From: Fidelibacterota bacterium
GTDB lineage: Bacteria; Fidelibacterota; UBA2242
Length of the DNA stretch: 40,336 nt
Assembly: GCA_018002295.1 (NCBI GenBank)
Contig: JAGNGI010000014.1
Span: 1-40,336, forward strand
Reading direction: 5' to 3'
In this document: one piece after another, positions 34,129-40,336 of the stretch
Layout: every line of letters begins with the position of its first letter
Numbering within the stretch: position 1 is the stretch's first letter
Notes under the pieces: model-generated
Told to the model about the DNA's origin: nothing
What the model saw: the letters and a program-made list of their open reading frames with translations, nothing else
Database searches by the model: none
Program-made: the position numbers and the translations under genes

Positions 34129-34886
34129 CACGGTAAATTAAAGAATTTCACCGCATTTCGGGTAGTGGCGGTCGCGATTTCTGCCAGCGTTTTATTTTTC
34201 AATTCGGCGATTTTCTCGGCAATCAGAGGAATATTAGCCGGTTCGTTGATTTCACCGCGTTTGCCGGCTGGCGCCAGAAACGGCGCATCGGTTTCGAGCA
34301 TTAGTTTGTCGAGAGGGACTGCCTGCACGGCGGCTTCGGTTTTTTTATTGCCGTAAGTGGCATTACCGGTGAAAGAAATATAAAACCCAAGGTCGGTCAT
34401 TTCCCGGGCAAAGTCGGCATTTCCAGAGAAGCAATGTAAAACGCCACGATAGTAACCTATTTCCATTAAAATCCGCTTCAAATCGGCATGAGCCTGGCGA
34501 TCATGTAGAATCAACGGCAGACCCAATTCGCGAGCAATAAGGACCTGAGCGCGAAAAACCTCTTGCTGAGTGGCTTTTGGAGAGTATTCGCGATAATAAT
34601 CGAGTCCGATTTCACCAACGGCTACGACTTTTTTTTGACGGAGTAGGTTTCTCAAAGTTTGGTGCCAGTCAACCGGTAAATTGTCTGAATCTTGCGGGTG
34701 AATACCGACTGCGGCAAAAACGCCATCGTATTTTATTGCCGATTCGATAACAATTTCAGAAGAAGTTAGGTCGGTAGCAATGTTGACAATGCGAGTGACT
34801 CCGGCATCGCGAGCGCGCTTAATAATTTCATCGAGTTTAACAATCAGATCAGGGTAGGTGAGATGCGCGTGTGTATCAACGAACAT
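34128..34886 (-). CDS. tatD: TatD family metal-dependent hydrolase / DNase
   Basis: 252 residues with the metal ligands of the family: DTHAHL (His6, His8), GEIGLDYYR (Glu), LHDRQAH, HCFSG and ETDAPFLAP. Acts on DNA 3' ends or as a general phosphodiesterase. It lies 4 bases after metG and overlaps rsmA, the same order as in many bacteria. Confidence 0.93.
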   Translation of the reverse strand: MFVDTHAHLTYPDLIVKLDEIIKRARDAGVTRIVNIATDLTSSEIVIESAIKYDGVFAAVGIHPQDSDNLPVDWHQTLRNLLRQKKVVAVGEIGLDYYREYSPKATQQEVFRAQVLIARELGLPLILHDRQAHADLKRILMEIGYYRGVLHCFSGNADFAREMTDLGFYISFTGNATYGNKKTEAAVQAVPLDKLMLETDAPFLAPAGKRGEINEPANIPLIAEKIAELKNKTLAEIATATTRNAVKFFNLP

Positions 34887-34890
34887 TAAA

Positions 34891-36780
34891 TCAGCTGATT
34901 TTTGCGCCCGGTTCGATCGGCTCGAGACTGCTGAGTAAAGTCAGTTTGCCGTCTTTTTTGGCGGCTAATAACATACCTTCGCTTTTTATACCGCGAATCG
35001 TTGCCGGTTGGAGATTAGTGACGACGACAATCGTTTTCCCGATAATTTGCTCCGGTGAATAATACTCGGCGATTCCAGCGATGATTTGACGTTTTTCCGT
35101 GCCGATGTCAATTGTCAATTTTAGTAATTTAGTGGCATCTGGCACTTTTTCGGCGGTCAGAACCTTAGCGGTGGTGAGTTTAATTTTGGCAAAATCATCA
35201 ATTGTGATTAATGGTTCAGCCGGTTGGGGTGGGGTGGAAGGCGGTTCGATCATCGGTTTGGCAATTTTATCAATGCGAGGGAAGAGAATTGGAAGCTCGC
35301 CGAGAGTCACACCGCTCTTGATTCGTCCCCATTCGAAAGGCGGTTTATTTTCGTCAACCGGTAGAGCGTTCAACAATTCCGCCATTTTTTGCGGCATAAT
35401 CGGTTCGAGTAGTGTCGCGGCGAGACGCAAGCCTTCCAGCGCGGTAAAAAGCACGGTTCCGGCGGCGGTTTTATCGCTTTTAATGAGGTGCCAGGGCTGG
35501 CGCACTTCCAGATATTTGTTTATAGATCGTATGTAATTTATGATTTCATCTAAGGCTTCGGTTATTTTCAATTCACTGAAGAGTTTATGAGTAATGTTAG
35601 GCAATTGCTCAGCGGTTTGTTGGATTTCGTTTTCGGCATTACTTAATTGCTCGGGCGCTGGAATTTGCAAAAAATTTTTATTGATTAAAGTAGTCACGCG
35701 ACTGATCAGATTACCGAAGTCATTAGCCAGTTCGGAATTGTAGCGCTTGATAAAGATTCCTTCGCTGAAATTGGCGTCCTGTCCGAGCACCATATCGCGC
35801 ATCAGGAAATAGCGCACCGGGTCAACACCATAAGCGTCAACCAGATCGAGCGGCTCGACAATATTTTTGAGTGATTTTGACATTTTGGTTTCGTCAATCA
35901 TCCACCAGCCGTGAGCGAAGATGGTTTTTGGCATCGGTAAATCCATTGCTTTCAAAATAGTTGGCCAGTAAACGCAATGAGTTGTAACGATGTCTTTACC
36001 AATCAAGTGTAAATCAGCCGGCCACCATTTTGCGAAACGTTGCCGGTCATTCGGATAGCCGATCGCCGTAATATAATTCAGCAAAGCATCGAACCAGACA
36101 TAGGTGACATAATCCTGATCGAACGGCAGTTCAATGCCCCAGCTTAGGCGGGATTTGGGGCGGGAGATACACAAATCGCCCAGCGGATTTTTCAAAAAAC
36201 CCAGCACTTCATTTTTGCGGCTCTCCGGTCGAATAAAATTCGGATGGTCTTGAATGTAACCGATTAGCCAGTCCTGGTATTTACTCATCCGGAAGAAATA
36301 ATTCTTTTCTTTGATAAAATCCGGCTCTTTCAAGTGCTGAGGACATTGGCCATTAACCAGTTCTTTCGGAGTATAAAATCGCTCACAGCCGACGCAGTAA
36401 TAACCGCCATATTCGTGCAGATAGATTTCACCCTTATTGAATAAATCTTGCAAAACCTGCTGAACGGCTTTGATATGAAATTGGTCAGTTGTGCGAATGA
36501 AAAAGTCGTATTTGATTCCTAATTTTTGCCAGGCTTCGCGGAAATAGACGACCATTCGGTCGCAGTGTTCCTGGGGAGAAATTCCAGCCGCGGCGGCGGC
36601 TTGTTGAACTTTCTGGCCGTGTTCATCCACACCGGTTAGGAAGAAAGTTTCGACACCGTTACTCCGCTGAAAACGCGCCAACACATCAGCGAGAATAGTC
36701 GTATAAGCGTGACCGATATGTGGCTTGTCGTTGACGTAATAGATGGGAGTCGTAACAAAGAAATGTTCTTGATTATTCAT
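34891..36780 (-). CDS. metG: methionyl-tRNA synthetase with C-terminal tRNA-binding domain
   Basis: 629 residues. HIGH motif at 21-24 (KPHIGHAYTT), connective-peptide zinc cysteines in YYCVGCERFYTPKELVNGQC, KMSKS in DETKMSKSLKN, an anticodon helix bundle, and from about residue 530 an EMAP/Arc1p-type OB fold (FAKIKLTTAKVL, IKSEGMLLAAKKDGKL) that aids tRNA binding and dimerisation. A proline-rich linker (EPPSTPPQPAEP) joins the two parts. Confidence 0.96.
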   Translation of the reverse strand: MNNQEHFFVTTPIYYVNDKPHIGHAYTTILADVLARFQRSNGVETFFLTGVDEHGQKVQQAAAAAGISPQEHCDRMVVYFREAWQKLGIKYDFFIRTTDQFHIKAVQQVLQDLFNKGEIYLHEYGGYYCVGCERFYTPKELVNGQCPQHLKEPDFIKEKNYFFRMSKYQDWLIGYIQDHPNFIRPESRKNEVLGFLKNPLGDLCISRPKSRLSWGIELPFDQDYVTYVWFDALLNYITAIGYPNDRQRFAKWWPADLHLIGKDIVTTHCVYWPTILKAMDLPMPKTIFAHGWWMIDETKMSKSLKNIVEPLDLVDAYGVDPVRYFLMRDMVLGQDANFSEGIFIKRYNSELANDFGNLISRVTTLINKNFLQIPAPEQLSNAENEIQQTAEQLPNITHKLFSELKITEALDEIINYIRSINKYLEVRQPWHLIKSDKTAAGTVLFTALEGLRLAATLLEPIMPQKMAELLNALPVDENKPPFEWGRIKSGVTLGELPILFPRIDKIAKPMIEPPSTPPQPAEPLITIDDFAKIKLTTAKVLTAEKVPDATKLLKLTIDIGTEKRQIIAGIAEYYSPEQIIGKTIVVVTNLQPATIRGIKSEGMLLAAKKDGKLTLLSSLEPIEPGAKIS

Positions 36781-36793
36781 AGTTTGGTGAAAA

Positions 36794-37615
36794 TTATTGG
36801 ACTGTAGTTATTTTTTGATTGAAATCGGTTAATGGAAAGTCTTCGGCAGTATTGTCGTCGTAGCGAATAGTGAGAGTTCGAGCAAAAATATCAATTTTTT
36901 CGAGAACGCCGGTTTTATCGGCGACTTTGACTCTGGTGCCATAAGTAGGATAATTTTTTAATACTTCTTCGTAAAAGTCATGTTCGTAGCGGTAACAGCA
37001 CTTCAATTTGCCGCAACAGCCGGAGATTTTGGCGGGATTCATTGGCAAATTTTGTTCCTTAGCGAATTGAGTACTGATTGGATCGAAATCATCAATGAAA
37101 CTGGCACAGCATAATCTCAAACCGCAGAGCCCGACTCCGTCAGTACGCTTCATTTCTTCGCGACTGCTAATCTGGCGCATTTCGATGCGAGTTTTAAATT
37201 CAGCCGCTAAGAGCTTTACTAATTCACGGAAATCGATTCGTTCATCTGCCGTGAAATTAAATACAATTTTACGCCGGTCAAGACGCACATCAACGTCAAT
37301 TAATTTCATTGGCAGATTTAATTCGCTAATTTTAGCGACGCAGAATTCCAGAGCCATTTTTTCTTGCAAGCGATTTTCGCTACTCTGCGATAGGTCTTGC
37401 GGGGTGGCTTTACGCAAGAGAGAGGGAATTTCACCCAATTCTTCCGGTAAATTTTTAGGTGAGCCCGATGATAGGGCACAACCGAGTTCTTCGCCCCGAT
37501 CGGCGGATACGACCATTTTGTCATTCGGCTGAACTGGAAAATCGAGCGGGTTCTGACATAACTGACGATTACCGCCTTTGAATTTTATTTTGATGAGTTT
37601 GTCGCTGGTATTCAT
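36794..37615 (-). CDS. ricT: PSP1-domain protein RicT (YaaT)
   Basis: 273 residues of the PSP1 family. Conserved cysteines occur in GLCGLRLCCASF and SGCCGKLKCCYRYE, which in RicT bind iron-sulfur clusters with its partners in the Ric complex of Firmicutes. LDRRKIVFNFTADERIDFRE is also typical. It lies between holB and metG, as in many genomes. The role here (RNA maturation or cell development) is unknown, since RicA and RicF are not in the window. Confidence 0.9.
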   Translation of the reverse strand: MNTSDKLIKIKFKGGNRQLCQNPLDFPVQPNDKMVVSADRGEELGCALSSGSPKNLPEELGEIPSLLRKATPQDLSQSSENRLQEKMALEFCVAKISELNLPMKLIDVDVRLDRRKIVFNFTADERIDFRELVKLLAAEFKTRIEMRQISSREEMKRTDGVGLCGLRLCCASFIDDFDPISTQFAKEQNLPMNPAKISGCCGKLKCCYRYEHDFYEEVLKNYPTYGTRVKVADKTGVLEKIDIFARTLTIRYDDNTAEDFPLTDFNQKITTVQ

Positions 37616-37617
37616 TG

Positions 37618-38748
37618 TTATTTAGAATTATTAAGTTGCTTTTTCAGTTTAAAGAACATCTCAATTAAGGCGAGGTTAATATAGACATTCTTATTAATGA
37701 AATCAATACAATTCTCGACGGAAACCTTCATATTTTGGGCGTCGAAATCCGGAAATTTTTTAACAAAATTAGTCAGTCTTTCGGCATAATCGAGATGGAT
37801 AATATCATCAATTGGCTGTCCCTGGCGAATCAATTCGGCATCGCGAATCCAGAAAATCAGGGATTGCATCAGTTGTGCGAATTTTTCCGGGTCTTGGCGA
37901 TAGATAGTCGCCATTTTTTGAATATGATTATATAAATTAGAAACTTTCCAGACGGCAATATCTTGAAAAATTGCCAGGGTCAATTCTTTAATATCTGATA
38001 AATCGTGTTCAATCAGTTGAGTAAGCTGGCTGACATTGCCGCCTGAGAGACGAATAGCCAACCGGATATTTTCAAGTGGATACCCTTTTTTTATGAGAAA
38101 TTCTTTCAGTTCAGCTTCTGGCAAAGGCGGGAAGTACAGCCACTGACAGCGTGATTGAACGGTCGGCAGGAGCTGATCGGGATAAGCGGTGGAGAGGATT
38201 ATAGTAGAATTGTCGGGTGGTTCTTCGAGGATTTTCAGGAAAGCGTTAGCGGCTTCATCATTCATTAAATGCGCATCAAAAATGACTACTACTTTCTGAC
38301 CGCCATTCTGAGGAGCGAGATAGATATGGCGTTTAATTTCACGGATAAAATTGATGGGAATGATGAGCGCCTTTTTGACTATAATTTTATCGTAAGGATT
38401 ACGACTTTTATTCTGAATAATTTGCCGGATTTCGTCCATTTCCCCCTCTTTAAACTTTTTGAAAGGCGAATCGCCTGGTTTAGAGTCTGGTGAACCCGGA
38501 ATCGGGAAAACCAGGGTTAGGTTAGGATGTTCGAGGGTTTTCATCTGTTTACAAGATTGACAGATACCACATGGTCGCTCACTTTTTGAAGAGCAGTTCA
38601 GCATTGCCGCAAATTCAAGGGCGAAGCCTTCTGTTCCGCTACCTTCCGGGCCATAGAATAGGTAGGTGTTTGCTACTCTGCCAGTGGCGACGATGTTGCG
38701 TAATAGATTTCGGTTTTCGGTCTGATTAATAAGGGGGAATAGTGTCAT
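37618..38748 (-). CDS. holB: DNA polymerase III delta-prime subunit
   Basis: 376 residues of the clamp-loader AAA+ fold. The Walker A position reads GPEGSGTE (33-40), lacking the Lys and Ser/Thr needed for ATP, as expected for delta-prime. Zinc-module cysteines are 52, 60, 63 and 66 (CSSKSERPCGICQSC). The SRC motif is in TVQSRCQWLYF. It overlaps the upstream envC-like gene by 4 bases and lies 2 bases from ricT. Confidence 0.93.
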   Translation of the reverse strand: MTLFPLINQTENRNLLRNIVATGRVANTYLFYGPEGSGTEGFALEFAAMLNCSSKSERPCGICQSCKQMKTLEHPNLTLVFPIPGSPDSKPGDSPFKKFKEGEMDEIRQIIQNKSRNPYDKIIVKKALIIPINFIREIKRHIYLAPQNGGQKVVVIFDAHLMNDEAANAFLKILEEPPDNSTIILSTAYPDQLLPTVQSRCQWLYFPPLPEAELKEFLIKKGYPLENIRLAIRLSGGNVSQLTQLIEHDLSDIKELTLAIFQDIAVWKVSNLYNHIQKMATIYRQDPEKFAQLMQSLIFWIRDAELIRQGQPIDDIIHLDYAERLTNFVKKFPDFDAQNMKVSVENCIDFINKNVYINLALIEMFFKLKKQLNNSK

Positions 38749-39959
38749 CTTTTATTCAGCCATTCTTCGGGATTGAGTTTTGTTTTGTTACGCCAGATTT
38801 CAAAATGCAACATTGGGCCGCTCAGTGAGCCGGACTGACCAACCTCGGCGATGACTGAATTGGCTGTAACATAATCATTTTCAGCGACGCGAATATTTTC
38901 GACATGGGAATAAACCGAATAAAAACCGGAGCCGTGATCAATGATGATTGTATTCCCGAAGCCGCGAATATAAGTAATAGTTGTAATAACTCCGTCCAGG
39001 ACGGAAACCACCGGCGTTCCGAGTTTTACTTTTATGTCAATACCGGGATTATCGGTGATTGTTTTTAGCGTAGGATGCTTTTGAATACCAAAGCGCGAGA
39101 CGATTTCACCTTTGGCTGGCCAGATTAATTCGCCCTGGCTGGCAAGAAATGGATTGCTTTCCGCAACTCCGGATAGAGCGCGCTGACGTTCGAGTTCTTT
39201 GTTACGTTTTTCGCGCTCCTTGTCCAGATTAGCAATCAATTTGGAAATTTCGGCGGCGTTTTTTTCTTTTTCTTTAATTTGGGCGGCGATATTTGATTTA
39301 TTCTGACGGGCTTTTGCGAGCTGGACATTATGGCGACGCTTTTGCTGTTGAAGATTAGCCATAAGGTCTTTTTTTTCATTGATGATTTTTTCTTTATTTC
39401 TTAGCTCTTGATTTAGTTGTTGTTTTTTTTGATTTATAGTATTGATATCTTTCCGAATAAGAGTACAAGTACGGCGGTCAATATCAGCCAGAATGCGCAG
39501 ATATTTATAACGATAAAAAGCCTGATTGATGGATTTAGCGGTTAAGATCAATTCCAGATCGTTGTATTTGCCGTTTTTATAAAGATAAACAAGGCGCTTA
39601 GCGAAATCGTTTTTAAGAGTATTTAAATCGGACTCCAATTGCTTAATTGAACGCTCTATTTGCTCGATTTCGCGCTCTTTTTGAATCTGTTCGCGATTAA
39701 GCTGGGCAATGAGTTTCTCGGTCAGGCTGATACTGCGTTCGGTTTCATCAATTTGAGTCAAAATTGATTTCTCTTTAGACTCGGCTTTTTTAAGATCACT
39801 TTTATAATTGCGGATTTCTTTACGGATTTTCTCCAGTTGCTCCGATTGATACTCAATCGTTTGATCCAGGTCTTTTTCCTGTGAGTTAACCTGAACCGGG
39901 CTAAGGAACAGTAAAACTATGATTATCAGAAAGTTTCTAATTAATAACATCATACTCAT
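38745..39959 (-). CDS. EnvC-like murein hydrolase activator (coiled coil plus degenerate LytM domain)
   Basis: 404 residues: a signal peptide (LIRNFLIIIVLLFLSPVQVN), a long coiled coil from about 30 to 255, and a C-terminal M23/LytM domain from about 275. In active M23 enzymes the zinc ligands are HxxxD and HxH. Here the first His is Asn304 (NPGID) and the HxH reads M383-L-H385, while Asp308 and His352 (YSH) remain. Loss of those residues suggests a non-catalytic activator of amidases like EnvC. No clear ribosome site is seen before the ATG; it heads the minus-strand operon. Confidence 0.88.
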   Translation of the reverse strand: MSMMLLIRNFLIIIVLLFLSPVQVNSQEKDLDQTIEYQSEQLEKIRKEIRNYKSDLKKAESKEKSILTQIDETERSISLTEKLIAQLNREQIQKEREIEQIERSIKQLESDLNTLKNDFAKRLVYLYKNGKYNDLELILTAKSINQAFYRYKYLRILADIDRRTCTLIRKDINTINQKKQQLNQELRNKEKIINEKKDLMANLQQQKRRHNVQLAKARQNKSNIAAQIKEKEKNAAEISKLIANLDKEREKRNKELERQRALSGVAESNPFLASQGELIWPAKGEIVSRFGIQKHPTLKTITDNPGIDIKVKLGTPVVSVLDGVITTITYIRGFGNTIIIDHGSGFYSVYSHVENIRVAENDYVTANSVIAEVGQSGSLSGPMLHFEIWRNKTKLNPEEWLNKR

Positions 39960-40021
39960 AATAAACGGATTAAAATAAGTAATGTCGAGTTGAATAGCAA
40001 GTCACTTGTTACAGGACATTC

Positions 40022-40076
40022 CTCAATTTTTAGAAGGTTTAACCTCTTCGAGTTAATATTTTTTAGTGAATAAATT
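40022..40076. repeat. extragenic repeat, copy 2
   Basis: Second copy of the sequence at 32936-32993, with the weaker hairpin AACCTCTTCGAGTT (40041-40054). It lies in the divergent space between the envC-like gene and the next plus-strand gene. Confidence 0.65.
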
Positions 40077-40161
40077 GTGATGGAGAAAAATTGTATTTTT
40101 GCTTTATTATCTTTGAACATCAATAATTAGGGGGCAAAGGATAGGAAATATTGGAGAAGTC

Positions 40162-40188
40162 TTGACTTATTGGAATTGTTTGTATAAA
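40162..40188 (+). promoter_or_regulatory. candidate promoter for the last gene
   Basis: TTGACT at 40162-40167 and TATAAA at 40183-40188, 15 bases apart (shorter than ideal), about 60 bases before the start codon. Confidence 0.35.
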
Positions 40189-40247
40189 TAAATTGTTTGT
40201 ATATTACCTCGATATTATTGGAAAATGAAGTAAAAGGAATAGATAAA

Positions 40248-40336
40248 ATGAATCATCCATTATGGGACCCAATATCCGTCAAAAATAAATCGGAAATGAG
40301 CGATATAATGCAAATTCTGGCTAAAGTGCCCATCTT
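40248..40336 (+). CDS. start of an unidentified gene (3' end outside window)
   Basis: ATG 40248 has AAAGGA about 10 bases upstream and opens MNHPLWDPISVKNKSEMSDI, with no stop before the window ends (29 codons seen). It is divergent from the envC-like gene. Too short to identify. Confidence 0.6.
   Translation, partial: MNHPLWDPISVKNKSEMSDIMQILAKVPI

Overview
The window looks like a chromosomal segment of an uncultured bacterium from the FCB side of the tree (Cloacimonadota, Marinimicrobia, KSB1 or Zixibacteria-like). This placement is an inference. It rests on a secreted SBBP-repeat protein ending in a FlgD-like/Por-type sorting domain ([16 protein letters not shown]), on a DUF4954 protein of the kind known from Bacteroidetes relatives, and on frequent AGGAGG-type ribosome binding sites, which argue against Bacteroidetes proper. 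No rRNA gene is present to settle it.

Layout. 1-2990: an A+T-rich restriction-modification island with the end of one DNA methyltransferase, a second methyltransferase with its own recognition domain, a small zinc-ribbon protein and two PD-(D/E)xK-type nucleases, the second apparently frameshifted. 3188-5980: nagB plus a DUF4954 beta-helix protein. 6046-9118 (minus): pruA and a zinc alcohol dehydrogenase. 9115-14540: an accessory, decayed stretch. It holds an IS481-like remnant with both terminal repeats, a 7-repeat SBBP surface protein, an IS982-family element whose transposase is broken by a small GC-rich hairpin, a second end of the IS481-like element in inverted orientation, a tRNA-Val gene and a broken copy of its 3' end.

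14603-32203 is a dense plus-strand housekeeping block: thrS-infC-rpmI-rplT-pheS-pheT, a ZapB-like coiled coil, zapA, rny, folD, a cyclic-nucleotide-binding protein, a nitroreductase, lgt, polA, an ABC-2 exporter pair, a deoxyribosyltransferase-like protein and alr. A phosphoglycolate-phosphatase-like HAD gene converges on alr. 33225-39959 is a minus-strand operon: envC-like, holB, ricT, metG, tatD, rsmA, followed by tRNA(CAU). A new plus-strand gene begins at 40248 and runs off the window.

Most of the window is ordinary core genome. Points worth a second look are: the R-M island with a broken nuclease; an Asn in place of catalytic Asp141 of NagB; inverted IS ends bracketing the SBBP gene; a hairpin inserted in the IS982 transposase; a tRNA-Val 3'-end duplication in front of thrS; an apparent ATA start codon for infC; a possible pseudoknot before rny; a cluster of near-palindromic CTTAAAAGYACTT sites before polA; and a pair of related extragenic repeats. 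I do not see a clearly new multi-gene system. The R-M island is the nearest candidate, and it is cut by the left edge of the window.
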